64,000 nt of DNA from positions 1-64,000 of the forward strand of contig JADKHM010000005.1 in the NCBI GenBank assembly GCA_016721735.1. Reading direction: 5' to 3'. The stretch is from Flavobacterium sp. (GTDB lineage: Bacteria; Bacteroidota; Bacteroidia; Flavobacteriales; Flavobacteriaceae). Under the pieces are notes generated by a model, which saw only the letters and a list, made by a program, of their open reading frames with translations, did not search any database and was not told the origin of the DNA. How positions within the stretch are numbered: the first letter of the stretch is position 1; each line of letters starts with the position of its first letter. Positions 53,244-62,969 of this stretch are shown one piece after another. The position numbers and the translations under genes were made by a program.

Positions 53244-56200
53244 TTACATATTCCTTCTATACTGACCGCCTACTTCAAACAAAGCACTTGTAATTTGTCC
53301 TAACGAACAAACCTTAGTTGCTTCCATCAAACGCTCAAATAAGTTTTCGTTTTTGATGGCAGCTTCTTGCAAAGCATTCAAATGTTCATTTACTTTCTCC
53401 GCTCCAAACTGGTGTAAATTCTCCAACATATCAATTTGGTATTGCTTTTCTTCCTCTGTCGCCCGAATCACTTCCGCTGGAATTACTGTAGGAGAACCTT
53501 TTGAACTTAAAAATGTATTTACCCCAATAATCGGAAATTCTCCTGTATGTTTCAAAGTCTCATAATACAAACTTTCTTCTTGAATTTTAGAACGTTGGTA
53601 CATGGTTTCCATAGCACCCAACACACCGCCTCGTTCAGTAATACGATCAAATTCTTGCAAAACCGCTGCTTCAACCAAATCGGTTAATTCTTCAATAATA
53701 AAAGAACCTTGAATCGGATTTTCATTTTTCGCTAATCCTAATTCTTTATTAATGATCAACTGAATTGCCATCGCACGACGCACCGATTCTTCAGTCGGCG
53801 TAGTAATAGCTTCGTCGTAGGCATTGGTGTGTAGAGAATTACAATTGTCGTAAATCGCATATAAAGCCTGCAAAGTTGTTCGAATATCGTTAAAGTCAAT
53901 TTCCTGCGCATGCAACGAACGTCCAGAAGTTTGAATATGGTATTTCAACATTTGCGCTCTTTCATTAGCACCATATTTATTCTTCAGTGCTTTTGCCCAT
54001 ATTTTACGCGCCACACGGCCAATTACTGCGTACTCTGGATCAATTCCGTTTGAGAAAAAGAAAGACAAATTCGGACCGAAGTCATTGATATTCATGCCAC
54101 GACTTAAGTAGTACTCTACATAAGTAAATCCGTTAGAAAGCGTAAAAGCCAACTGTGTAATCGGATTCGCGCCCGCTTCTGCAATATGATATCCTGAAAT
54201 TGAAACCGAGTAAAAGTTTCTGACGTTGTTTTTGATAAAATATTCTTGCACATCGCCCATCAATCGCAACGCAAATTCAGTAGAGAATATGCAGGTATTT
54301 TGCGCTTGATCTTCTTTCAAAATATCCGCTTGTACAGTTCCGCGAACTTGCGCTAACGTTTTGATTTTAATTTCATTATAAACCGCTATCGGAAGTACTT
54401 GATCTCCTGTAACTCCAAGCAACATCAATCCCAATCCGTTGTTGCCCTCTGGCAAATCACCTTGGTATTTTGGTCGAATCGCGCCTTTCGATTTATAGAT
54501 TTCGTTGATCTTTTCTTCGACTTCTGTTTCTAAATTATGGGCTTTGATATACAATTCACATTGCTGATCGATGGCGGCATTCATAAAGAAACCTAACAAC
54601 ATCGGCGCTGGCCCATTAATTGTCATGCTCACAGAAGTCATGGCATGCACCAAATCGAAACCAGAATACAATTTCTTAGCATCATCCAAACAACAAATAG
54701 AAACGCCAGCATTTCCAATTTTCCCATAAATATCAGGGCGAATATGCGGATCATTTCCATATAAAGTCACGCTATCAAAAGCGGTCGACAAACGTTTAGC
54801 AGGCAATCCAGCGCTTACATAATGAAAACGCTTGTTGGTTCGTTCCGGTCCGCCTTCTCCTGCAAACATTCTCGATGGATCTTCTCCTTCTCGCTTGAAT
54901 GGATACAATCCGGCAGTAAATGGAAATTCTCCTGGAACATTCTCCTGCAAACACCAACGCAAAATATCTCCCCAAGCTTGATACTTAGGAAGTGCTACTT
55001 TTGGAATTTGAGAGTGTGAAAGTGATTCCGTATGCGTTGCAATCTTGATTTCCTTATCGCGAACTTTAAACGAATAAATTGGGTTTTTGTATTTGTTGAC
55101 TTTTTCATCCCAAGTCAAAATGATTTCCCAATTGTATGGATCTAAATCCATTTTGACACGGTCGAATTCCTTAAGCAATAAACTTAAAAACGAGGCGTCA
55201 CCTTTGGATGCATTGACTATTGATTCGTCTATTCCTGCTTTAGTTAAAGTTGGAATTACACCACCAACACTTTCAATTGTTTTGAAAATTCCATATAATT
55301 TCTGAGCGACTTGTTCTTGACTTAAAGCAATTTCATCATATTTTCGATTGTTTTCCGCAATTTCCGAAAGATATCGGGTTCTGTGCGGTGGAATAACAAA
55401 AATCTTTTCGCTCATTTCTCGCGTGATTTGAAAAGTCGATTTCAAATCAGATTGGGTTTTCTCTACAATTTTGTCCATGATGGCTTTGTAGAGCGTATTC
55501 ATTCCAGGATCATTAAACTGTGAAGCGATGGTGCCGAAAACCGGCATGCTATCTGGATTTTCATCCCACAAATTGTGATTGCGTTGGTATTGTTTCTTCA
55601 CGTCACGCAAAGCATCTAAAGCACCGCGTTTGTCGAATTTGTTCAAAGCCACCAAATCAGCAAAATCAAGCATATCGATTTTTTCCAATTGGGTTGCAGC
55701 TCCAAATTCAGGCGTCATGACATAGAGCGAAACATCGGAATGATCCATGATTTCTGTATCTGATTGTCCGATTCCAGACGTTTCCAGTATGATGATATCG
55801 TATTTGGCTGCTTTCAAAACTTGGATTGCTTCGGCAACATATTTTGACAACGCCAAATTAGACTGTCTTGTCGCCAACGAACGCATATAAACTCTAGGAT
55901 TGTTAATCGCATTCATACGAATTCTATCTCCCAATAAAGCACCGCCAGTTTTGCGTTTGGATGGATCTACGGAAATCAAACCAATCGTTTTCTCTGGAAA
56001 ATCAATTAAAAAACGACGCACTAGTTCATCTACCAAAGATGATTTTCCTGCGCCACCTGTTCCTGTAATTCCTAATACTGGAATTTTAGAGGTTTCGTTT
56101 TGTTGGTGAATCGAATCGAAAACAGGTTTGGCAATCTCAGGGAAGTTTTCTGCTGCCGATATCAAACGGGCAATCGCTGTTGGATTTTTTTCTTCGATGT

Positions 56201-56669
56201 GTTGCAGTTCACCATTGAGTTGATCTCCAATCGGATAATCAGATTTTTGAACCAAATCATTGATCATGCCTTGCAATCCCATGGCTCGTCCGTCATCTGG
56301 TGAGTAAATTTTGGTAATGCCGTAAGCATGCAATTCTGCAATTTCACTAGGCAGAATCACGCCACCACCGCCGCCAAATATCTTGATATGGCCCGCTCCT
56401 TTTTCCTTTAGCAAATCGAACATATATTTGAAATACTCGTTGTGACCTCCTTGATAGGAAGTCATAGCAATAGCATTCGCATCTTCTTGAATGGCTGTAT
56501 TGACCACTTCTTCAACGCTGCGGTCATGACCCAAGTGAATCACTTCGACGCCAGTTGATTGAATAATACGACGCATGATGTTTATCGCAGCATCATGACC
56601 GTCAAAAAGAGATGCGGCAGTTACGATTCGGACCTTATTTTTTGGGATATACGGGAGTACTTGTTCCAT
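53244..56669 (-). CDS. icmF: Fused isobutyryl-CoA mutase (IcmF), B12 dependent
   Basis: The 1141-residue protein has three parts in IcmF order: an N-terminal cobalamin-binding domain (Asp23 and His25 in SLFDGHDAAINIM, with the lower loop LGHDRSVEEVV), a MeaI-like GTPase chaperone (P-loop GITGTGGAGKSS at 200-211, then VDPSKRKTGGALLGDRIRMN, LNKFDKRG) and a C-terminal acyl-CoA mutase TIM barrel (about 560-1141: FPFTAGLYPFKREGEDPSRM, FDLVHAMTSVSMTINGPAPM, SGYHIAEAGANPITQLAFTL). It interconverts isobutyryl-CoA and n-butyryl-CoA or related acyl-CoAs. No B12 riboswitch is seen upstream. Confidence 0.94.
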   Translation of the reverse strand: MEQVLPYIPKNKVRIVTAASLFDGHDAAINIMRRIIQSTGVEVIHLGHDRSVEEVVNTAIQEDANAIAMTSYQGGHNEYFKYMFDLLKEKGAGHIKIFGGGGGVILPSEIAELHAYGITKIYSPDDGRAMGLQGMINDLVQKSDYPIGDQLNGELQHIEEKNPTAIARLISAAENFPEIAKPVFDSIHQQNETSKIPVLGITGTGGAGKSSLVDELVRRFLIDFPEKTIGLISVDPSKRKTGGALLGDRIRMNAINNPRVYMRSLATRQSNLALSKYVAEAIQVLKAAKYDIIILETSGIGQSDTEIMDHSDVSLYVMTPEFGAATQLEKIDMLDFADLVALNKFDKRGALDALRDVKKQYQRNHNLWDENPDSMPVFGTIASQFNDPGMNTLYKAIMDKIVEKTQSDLKSTFQITREMSEKIFVIPPHRTRYLSEIAENNRKYDEIALSQEQVAQKLYGIFKTIESVGGVIPTLTKAGIDESIVNASKGDASFLSLLLKEFDRVKMDLDPYNWEIILTWDEKVNKYKNPIYSFKVRDKEIKIATHTESLSHSQIPKVALPKYQAWGDILRWCLQENVPGEFPFTAGLYPFKREGEDPSRMFAGEGGPERTNKRFHYVSAGLPAKRLSTAFDSVTLYGNDPHIRPDIYGKIGNAGVSICCLDDAKKLYSGFDLVHAMTSVSMTINGPAPMLLGFFMNAAIDQQCELYIKAHNLETEVEEKINEIYKSKGAIRPKYQGDLPEGNNGLGLMLLGVTGDQVLPIAVYNEIKIKTLAQVRGTVQADILKEDQAQNTCIFSTEFALRLMGDVQEYFIKNNVRNFYSVSISGYHIAEAGANPITQLAFTLSNGFTYVEYYLSRGMNINDFGPNLSFFFSNGIDPEYAVIGRVARKIWAKALKNKYGANERAQMLKYHIQTSGRSLHAQEIDFNDIRTTLQALYAIYDNCNSLHTNAYDEAITTPTEESVRRAMAIQLIINKELGLAKNENPIQGSFIIEELTDLVEAAVLQEFDRITERGGVLGAMETMYQRSKIQEESLYYETLKHTGEFPIIGVNTFLSSKGSPTVIPAEVIRATEEEKQYQIDMLENLHQFGAEKVNEHLNALQEAAIKNENLFERLMEATKVCSLGQITSALFEVGGQYRRNM

Positions 56670-56810
56670 TTTTAAATTAATGTCATTTAGAGGCGTGCAA
56701 TTTACAGAATTTTCAAAAATTTGCCTATTAATTACGATAAAACATAAAAATATAATAGACCGATGATTTTGAGTAAATTAATTTTAGATTTGACGCTCTA
56801 ATATAACGAA

Positions 56811-56911
56811 ATGCCCTAGCCCTGATGGAAGCGGCATCCTTTTTGTTATAGTGAAAGACTGCGCAACGAGCAAAAAAGATAGAGCGAACAGCAGGATTAG
56901 CTTCTAAAAAA
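56811..56911 (+). repeat. Dispersed intergenic repeat, copy C
   Basis: It starts ATGCCCTAGCCCTGATGGAA followed by GCGGCATCCTTTTTGTTATA, has CAAAAAAGATAGAGC as the counter-arm, and ends AACAGCAGGATTAGCTTCTA with an A run. It stops only 4 bases before the purU start codon, so it must be transcribed as the purU leader if transcription starts upstream of it. Confidence 0.85.
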
Positions 56912-56915
56912 CGAA

Positions 56916-57770
56916 ATGAAAAAAATTACCATACTCATTCACTGCGAAGATCAGAAAGGAATTATTGCCGCCGTAACCAATTATATTGCGAGCATTGACG
57001 GGAATATTGTGTATCTCGACCAACATGTTGACGCCGATCAAAACGTGTTTTTTATGCGATTGGAATGCGACATGATGAACGAAAGTTGGAGTTTAGAGAT
57101 GATTCGAAACGATTTTCAAATCAATTTGGCGAATCGATTTAAGATGTCTTGGGAAATGCACACCACGGATCAGAAGCCACGAATGGCGTTGTTTGTGTCT
57201 AAATACGACCACTGCTTGTATGACATTTTGGGGCGCTATAGCACAGGGGAATTGCCGTTAGAAATTCCGTTAATCCTAAGCAATCATATCGATTTGAAAC
57301 CCATTGCAGATAAATTTGAGATTCCGTTTCGTCATGTGCCATTTTCCAAAGAGATCAAAGAAGAAGGCGAAGCTGCGCAAATTGCGATACTTCAGGAATT
57401 CAACATTGACTTTATCGTTTTGGCGCGTTATATGCAAATCATCACGCCCAATTTGATTTCGATGTATAAAAACCGAATCATCAATATTCATCACTCGTTT
57501 TTACCTGCCTTTCCTGGCGCAAAGCCTTATCATTCGGCATTTAAGCGCGGCGTGAAAATCATTGGCGCCACCAGCCACTATGTGACGGAGGAATTGGATG
57601 AAGGACCGATTATAGAGCAAGATATCACGCGGGTTTTGCACAGTCATTCCATTGAAGATTTTATCATGAAAGGTCGAGATTTAGAGCGAATCGTCTTGGC
57701 TAGAGCGATTAAGTTGCATGCGGAAAGAAAAACGATGGTTTATAACAATAGAACGGTGATTTTCTCGTAA
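56916..57770 (+). CDS. purU: Formyltetrahydrofolate deformylase
   Basis: The 284-residue enzyme releases formate from 10-formyl-THF. An N-terminal ACT domain (about 1-80: ITILIHCEDQKGIIAAVTNY) precedes a formyltransferase-type catalytic domain (about 88-284) with LILSNHIDLK, LARYMQIITPNLISMYKNRI, INIHHSFLPAFPGAKPYHSA and IGATSHYVTEELDEGPIIEQ. Asn, His and Asp of the active site are in these motifs. It has normal length and stands next to icmF on the opposite strand. Confidence 0.95.
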   Translation: MKKITILIHCEDQKGIIAAVTNYIASIDGNIVYLDQHVDADQNVFFMRLECDMMNESWSLEMIRNDFQINLANRFKMSWEMHTTDQKPRMALFVSKYDHCLYDILGRYSTGELPLEIPLILSNHIDLKPIADKFEIPFRHVPFSKEIKEEGEAAQIAILQEFNIDFIVLARYMQIITPNLISMYKNRIINIHHSFLPAFPGAKPYHSAFKRGVKIIGATSHYVTEELDEGPIIEQDITRVLHSHSIEDFIMKGRDLERIVLARAIKLHAERKTMVYNNRTVIFS

Positions 57771-57817
57771 TAGATTAACGGTACATTATTTGCTAAATCC
57801 GACAAAAAATTGAAAAA

Positions 57818-58552
57818 ATGAAAAAAATACTTTTCTTAATGCTATTGATTCCAACAATTGGTTTTGCGCAATGGCAAGATGTTTTAAACAAGGTCAAAGA
57901 TGAAATTACAAAAGTAACTTCCCAAACTGGACTGGGAACTGGAACTGTTGATATTGCAGGCGGATTGAAAGAAGCGTTGCAAAATGGCGTGAGCAAACAA
58001 GTTACCAAACTGACAGCCACGGATGGATTTTACAAAAATGAATTGGTCAAAATTGTACTTCCTGAGGAATTGCAAAAAGTAGATAGAACTTTGCGAAAAA
58101 TGGGAATGAGTAAATTGGCCAACGACGGTATCAAATCGCTGAATCGCGCGGCGGAAGATGCGGTAAAGGAGTCCACTCCTATCTTTGTCAATGCAATTAC
58201 GAGCATGTCTTTTTCAGATGCCAAATCAATTTTGATGGGCAATGAAGTCGCTGCAACCGACTATCTAAAAGGTTCAACTTCTTCGGCTTTGTATGTGAAA
58301 TTTAGTCCTGTGATTCAAAAGTCGCTTGGAAAAGTGGGCGCAGATAAAATTTGGTCAACCATCATTAAAAAATACAATGCAATTCCATTGGTAAATAAAG
58401 TCAATCCTGATCTAACGGACTATGTCACCAACAAATCCATGGATGGCGTTTTTAAAATGATTGCCGTTGAAGAGAAAAACATCAGAACCAATTTCAATTC
58501 AAGAACCAGCGAGACATTGAAGAAAGTTTTCGCATTGCAAGACAAAAAATAA
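57818..58552 (+). CDS. DUF4197 family exported protein
   Basis: The 244-residue protein has a signal peptide (MKKILFLMLLIPTIGFAQ) and the DUF4197 domain across nearly all of the mature part: DIAGGLKEALQNGVSKQVTK, VLPEELQKVDRTLRKMGM, AAEDAVKESTPIFVNAITSM and YVTNKSMDGVFKMIAVEEKN. It is periplasmic and helical. The family is widespread and uncharacterised. It lies 47 bases after purU in the same direction. Confidence 0.87.
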   Translation: MKKILFLMLLIPTIGFAQWQDVLNKVKDEITKVTSQTGLGTGTVDIAGGLKEALQNGVSKQVTKLTATDGFYKNELVKIVLPEELQKVDRTLRKMGMSKLANDGIKSLNRAAEDAVKESTPIFVNAITSMSFSDAKSILMGNEVAATDYLKGSTSSALYVKFSPVIQKSLGKVGADKIWSTIIKKYNAIPLVNKVNPDLTDYVTNKSMDGVFKMIAVEEKNIRTNFNSRTSETLKKVFALQDKK

Positions 58553-58671
58553 AACCTTAACACAAGTTCAACAAACAAATAACATACTGTTAACTAGATG
58601 ACAAACTATTTAAGTTGACATTTGTATCATAATAAAAGGTTTTTATTATTTTGGTTTAGAGTTAGTTTATA

Positions 58672-58706
58672 AAGAGCCACGTCCTCATATGCGTGGCTTT
58701 TTTTTA
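58672..58706. terminator. Bidirectional terminator between DUF4197 and hydrolase genes
   Basis: AGCCACG pairs with CGTGGCT across a 10-base loop and is followed by eight T residues on the plus strand. It overlaps the last codons of the convergent hydrolase gene. Confidence 0.85.
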
Positions 58707-59488
58707 TGCAATTTTCTGAAGAAAGGAAATGACATGTTGATTGAAGATTGCTGGTTGCTCTACATTCACCACGTGACCACATTGCTCGATGACAAACAAT
58801 TGTGAAGATCGATAATGCTTTTCAACCACTTTCCTCACCGAAGGCAAAAACATATAATCTTCATTTCCCATCACGTAAAGTGTTGGTATATTGAGTTCTA
58901 CTTGGCGAAACCAGCGCAAAACTGGGTTGATTTCAGCGGTGAGTTTGAACCATTTGATAAACTCTTTTTGATATAACTTCTTAGCTTCGTTGATAAAAAG
59001 CAATCGCGATTGTTTGTGGCTTTTCTTCGGCATAATAACAAAAGCAAAAAACGGTACAAAACCAAGTAAGGCAAGACATATTTAAAGACATTTCCCAAAC
59101 GCATTAGGATTTGCGAACGGAAGTTCATTTTAAGAATGGCGCCGCCTAAGATCATGCTTTGCACTCGATTGGGATACATTTCCGCCAATTGTCGAATTAG
59201 AATGGTGCCAAGCGAAATACCTACAAAATGCGATTTTTCAATCTTGAGATGATCCAAAACTTCTAAAATATCATTCGCCAAAGCCGAAAATGTATATTTT
59301 TTCTGAAACGCTTCTTTTAATGTCGGCTGCGAATTACCATGACCGCGCAGATCTAATAACAAAACGTTGAAGTGTTTTTGAAAATCTCGAATTTGCTTAA
59401 ACCAAATAGAAGAACTACCGCCCGCACCATGCACAAAAGTTACCCATTGGTCGCTCGATTTGTTTGGATATATGGTGTAGTTGATCAA
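58704..59488 (-). pseudogene. Alpha/beta hydrolase, one frameshift
   Basis: From ATG at 59488 the first 150 residues have the hydrolase fold: oxyanion HGAGGSSSIWF, LLLDLRGHGNSQP, and the nucleophile elbow VGISLGT with Ser92. The frame breaks near 59050 in the middle of the lid region (PYLVLYRFL). The neighbouring frame gives the rest: MPKKSHKQSRLLFINEAKKL, YVMGNEDYMFL (acid residue) and EQCGHVVNVEQPAIF (catalytic His). One base restores about 261 residues. The substrate is unknown; the short GISLGT form is common in lipase- or esterase-like members. Confidence 0.82.
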
Positions 59489-59519
59489 TTTGATTTTTTT
59501 TTGTAAATGTAGAGAAAGA

Positions 59520-59603
59520 TTTGGGATTTACGATTTACGATTTGGAATTTAGCTTCGCTCCGTTCGGCTGCGCCTCGGGTGGGATTTGAGAATTTGGAAT
59601 TTG
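59520..59603. repeat. Intergenic low-complexity repeat with GC-rich core
   Basis: Repeats of GATTTACGATTTACGATT and GAATTTGGAATTTGGAATTT flank a GC-rich block of about 28 bases (CTTCGCTCCGTTCGGCTGCG and CCTCGGGTG). This is sharply different in composition from its surroundings. It fills the gap between the hydrolase and receptor genes. Confidence 0.6.
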
Positions 59604-59614
59604 GAATTTTAAAA

Positions 59615-60412
59615 TCATAACTTAGCATGCAAAGCCTTGAAATACGAGAGCGCCTTCAGCAATCGACTGCCGTACCAAGAAAACATTTCGCCATCTACAA
59701 ACACAGTTTTGGCATGATGGGTAAATCGACCGATTTCAAACGCATCTTCTTCTTTGAAAGGATAAGGTTCAGATGAAAGGAACACGATGTCGGGATCGCC
59801 TTCGAGTCTGATTTTCTTGAGTTCAATCTCAGGATATCTTCCCAGGTTTTCATAGATGTTTTGAAAGTGATTTAACGTCAATATTTCATTGATATAATTG
59901 TCTGAACCCGCGACCATATATGGATTTTTCCAAATAAAATAAGCTGCTTTTTGAATAGGCTTTTCTTTGATAAAAGACTTAAAATCTGTCAAAGCAAATT
60001 GCAACTTGTCATGCCATTTTTGCGCTTCGGTGCGACAATTGAAAAGCAATCCAAAATCGGTGATCATTTGAAAATTGTCTTCAATGGTGCGAATATCTGT
60101 AACCCAAACTACACAAAATTTCCGCAGTTCTTCTACCATTTCTAATGTATTTTCCTCTTTATTGCAAATGACAATATCGGGTCGCAATGCGATTATCTTA
60201 TCGAAATTCACTTGCTTCGTACCACCAACTATTTTCTTGGTTGATTTGAAATGGAATGGATGCACACAAAATTTGGTTATACCGACGATTTGCTCCTCTA
60301 AACCCAATTCAAAAAGCAATTCGGTTTGCGAAGGAACTAACGAAACAATTCGCTTTGGGGAAAATTCGAACGTATGAAATGTACCAAGTTGATCTGCTAA
60401 AATTTTATTCAC
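59615..60412 (-). CDS. BtuF-like helical-backbone metal receptor protein without signal peptide
   Basis: The 265-residue protein is a class III substrate-binding fold: PKRIVSLVPSQTELLFELGL, IVGITKFCVHP, NFDKIIALRPDIVICNKEEN, VWVTDIRTIEDNFQMI and LEGDPDIVFLSSEPYPFKEE. These resemble cobalamin-binding BtuF. It lacks any N-terminal signal peptide or lipobox at the only plausible start, so it may be cytosolic, or the start could be mis-set. No BtuCD genes are nearby. The neighbouring B12-dependent icmF is suggestive only. Confidence 0.8.
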   Translation of the reverse strand: MNKILADQLGTFHTFEFSPKRIVSLVPSQTELLFELGLEEQIVGITKFCVHPFHFKSTKKIVGGTKQVNFDKIIALRPDIVICNKEENTLEMVEELRKFCVVWVTDIRTIEDNFQMITDFGLLFNCRTEAQKWHDKLQFALTDFKSFIKEKPIQKAAYFIWKNPYMVAGSDNYINEILTLNHFQNIYENLGRYPEIELKKIRLEGDPDIVFLSSEPYPFKEEDAFEIGRFTHHAKTVFVDGEMFSWYGSRLLKALSYFKALHAKL

Positions 60413-60556
60413 CGCTGCTTTTTGTAATTATTGTGCAAAAATATTGAATTAGATGGTTATTATGAGTATTTATGTATGGTTTTAATATAGGTCATAATGC
60501 GCTAACTGGTGGCGAATTTGTCTCATTTTTGCAGAGTAATTCACAAACCAAATCAA

Positions 60557-62152
60557 ATGCGTCATTCTTTTCTATTTATATCCTTCTTGATTTCAACTTT
60601 TTTATATTCACAGGTTCAAACGCTAACGGATAACTTCCAAGGAACTGGCAATATTGCGACATGGTCTGGTGATGATTGCGGAATGGACAACAACTTTATC
60701 AACCCTTTTCAAACTGCTTCAAACAATTCAACGAAAGTCCTGAAATATTCTGATATTGGTGGTCAGTATGCAAATATTCGTTTTGATACCGGATCTAATT
60801 TTAATTTGACAGCAAATAGTACGTTTTCACTGAAAATATATGTTCCTTCTTCAGGGATTACGGGAGTTCAACCCAATCAAATATCATTAAAACTTCAAAA
60901 TGGTTCTTTAGCTGAGCCATGGTCCACACAGTGCGAGATCATTAAAGCAGTTGCTTTAAATCAGTGGCAAGTGATTACTTTCAATTTTGCAACTGATTCT
61001 TATATTAATCTAAATGGTGGTTCGCCAAATCCCCTTTACCGATCTGATTTTAATAGAGTAGTACTTCAGATCAATGGAGAAAATAATAACAATCAAGTCG
61101 TCGCCTATTTAGATGATTTTATTTATAATTATACCGATGGACCCGTATTTAATAACTTGGTTTGGTCAGACGAATTTGATGGAAGCGGAGCTATAAACGC
61201 AACAAATTGGTTTCGACAAACACAATTGCCCGCCGGAGGAAATTGGTATAATGGCGAATTGCAGCATTATACAAACCGTCAAGTAAATTCATTTCTGAGC
61301 AATGGAGCACTAAATATAGTGGCGAAAAGGGAAAATTTTACAGATCAAGGGCAAACAAAGCAATTTACTTCTGCACGATTAAACTCGAAATTTGCATTTA
61401 AATATGGTCGTGTTGAAGCACGAATAAAACTACCAACTGGAGCAGGAACGTGGCCTGCTTTCTGGATGCTTGGTAAAAACATTATTGAACCAGGCGCTTT
61501 TTGGAGCAGCACAAACGGAACAGTAGCATGGCCAGCGTGTGGAGAAATAGACATTATGGAACATTGGGGAACGAACCAAAATTATGTTCAAAGTGCCATG
61601 CACACGCCGTCAAGCTTTGGTAGTACAGTAAATTATGGTGGACAAACAATCAGCACTGTTTCAAATCAATTTCATACTTATACCTTGGAATGGACGGCAG
61701 AAAGAATGATTTTCAGTGTTGATAATAATGTGCACTATATTTATAATCCTGCCGTGAAAAATTCTAGTACATGGCCATTTGATGCGGAACAGTATGTGCT
61801 ATTAAATGTAGCGATTGATTCTAATGTTGACCCTAGTTTTATGCAAAGCACTATGGAAGTCGACTATGTAAGAGTTTATCAGGAAAACGCATTGTCAATT
61901 CAGGATCAAACGAATTTGATTGATATAGTTTTGTATCCAAATCCAGTTATAAATAGGATTACCATTGAGATACCAAACAATCTTTTGGGAAAGAAAGGAA
62001 AAATATATTCAATCTTGGGTCAGGAAGTTAGTTCCTTTTGTTTAAATGAAATACAGAACGCTATTGATGTTTCCCACTTTAAAAATGGAATTTACTTTCT
62101 AAATGTAGAAATGGAAAATGGATTCAAAACATTTAAGATTATCAAGAATTAG
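60557..62152 (+). CDS. Glycoside hydrolase family 16 glucanase with T9SS domain
   Basis: I use the Met at 60557, which gives a signal peptide (MRHSFLFISFLISTFLYSQ). The 531-residue protein has an N-terminal carbohydrate-binding-like domain (about 20-195, ending AYLDDFIYNYTDGP), a GH16 domain (about 200-450) with WYNGELQHYT, GRVEARIKLPTGAGTWPAFW and the catalytic motif GEIDIMEHWG (nucleophile Glu330, acid/base Glu335), and a T9SS type A domain (LYPNPVINRITIEI to FKIIKN). It probably cleaves laminarin-type beta-glucan outside the cell. No polysaccharide utilisation genes are next to it. Confidence 0.93.
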   Translation: MRHSFLFISFLISTFLYSQVQTLTDNFQGTGNIATWSGDDCGMDNNFINPFQTASNNSTKVLKYSDIGGQYANIRFDTGSNFNLTANSTFSLKIYVPSSGITGVQPNQISLKLQNGSLAEPWSTQCEIIKAVALNQWQVITFNFATDSYINLNGGSPNPLYRSDFNRVVLQINGENNNNQVVAYLDDFIYNYTDGPVFNNLVWSDEFDGSGAINATNWFRQTQLPAGGNWYNGELQHYTNRQVNSFLSNGALNIVAKRENFTDQGQTKQFTSARLNSKFAFKYGRVEARIKLPTGAGTWPAFWMLGKNIIEPGAFWSSTNGTVAWPACGEIDIMEHWGTNQNYVQSAMHTPSSFGSTVNYGGQTISTVSNQFHTYTLEWTAERMIFSVDNNVHYIYNPAVKNSSTWPFDAEQYVLLNVAIDSNVDPSFMQSTMEVDYVRVYQENALSIQDQTNLIDIVLYPNPVINRITIEIPNNLLGKKGKIYSILGQEVSSFCLNEIQNAIDVSHFKNGIYFLNVEMENGFKTFKIIKN

Positions 62153-62966
62153 CAAACCTTAAAATCATTTCCATTTCTTGCTGCATCTTTAGTGCTTCTG
62201 CCCTCGCTTCTTCTGCGAAATTTTCTCCACTATTAGCGTAAATAATCGCTCGTGAAGAATTGATTAACAAACCTATAGCGCCATTCATTCCGTATTGACA
62301 AACGTCTTTTAAGTTGCCGCCTTGTGCGCCAACTCCAGGAACCAACAAAAAGCTATCAGGGACAATTTTTCTAATGTCAGCGAAGTATTCGGCTTTGGTA
62401 GCTCCGACAACATACATTAAGTTGTGTGCGTTTTTCCAGGATTTTGACGTTTCTAAAACGTGTTTGTACAACGCCGTTCCATTTGTTTCCAAAGTCTGAA
62501 AATCGAAGGCGCCTTCGTTGGAAGTTAATGCTAAAAGAATGGTGTGTTTGTTTTCAAAAGCGAGAAAAGGTTCTACAGAATCTTTGCCCATATAAGGCGC
62601 AACAGTCACCGAATCGAAATTGAGATCTTCTAGAAAAGCCTTTGCGTACATGCTCGAAGTATTGCCAATATCGCCCCGTTTGGCATCTGCAATGGTGAAG
62701 ATTTCTGGATATTTTTCGTTGATATACTTGATGGTTTTTTCTAGCGATTGCCAACCTTTGATGCCATAGGCTTCATAAAAAGCCGTGTTGGGTTTATAGG
62801 AAACACACAAATCATGCGTGGCGTCGATTATGGCTTTGTTAAATTCGAAAATAGGATCTTCGAGTTGCAGTAAATGTGGTGGAATTTTGGTCAAATCGAC
62901 ATCGAGACCAATGCAGAGAAAGGATTTTTTGAGGTGGATTTGCTGGGTGAGTTGTTGTGTGGTCAT
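62142..62966 (-). CDS. pyrF: Orotidine 5'-phosphate decarboxylase
   Basis: The 274-residue enzyme makes UMP from OMP. The signature TIADAKRGDIGNTS has the catalytic Lys96 between Asp94 and Asp99, and LCIGLDVDLTKIP, SYKPNTAFYEAYG and LVPGVGAQGGNLKDV complete the phosphate and substrate sites. The length fits the longer subgroup common in Bacteroidota. Its 3' end overlaps the convergent GH16 gene by 11 bases. Confidence 0.94.
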   Translation of the reverse strand: MTTQQLTQQIHLKKSFLCIGLDVDLTKIPPHLLQLEDPIFEFNKAIIDATHDLCVSYKPNTAFYEAYGIKGWQSLEKTIKYINEKYPEIFTIADAKRGDIGNTSSMYAKAFLEDLNFDSVTVAPYMGKDSVEPFLAFENKHTILLALTSNEGAFDFQTLETNGTALYKHVLETSKSWKNAHNLMYVVGATKAEYFADIRKIVPDSFLLVPGVGAQGGNLKDVCQYGMNGAIGLLINSSRAIIYANSGENFAEEARAEALKMQQEMEMILRFANS

Positions 62967-62969
62967 TTT

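Noticed and set aside
56670..56810. Cobalamin riboswitch before icmF
   Set aside because: No B12-box-like sequence, and the gap is short and mostly AT-rich.
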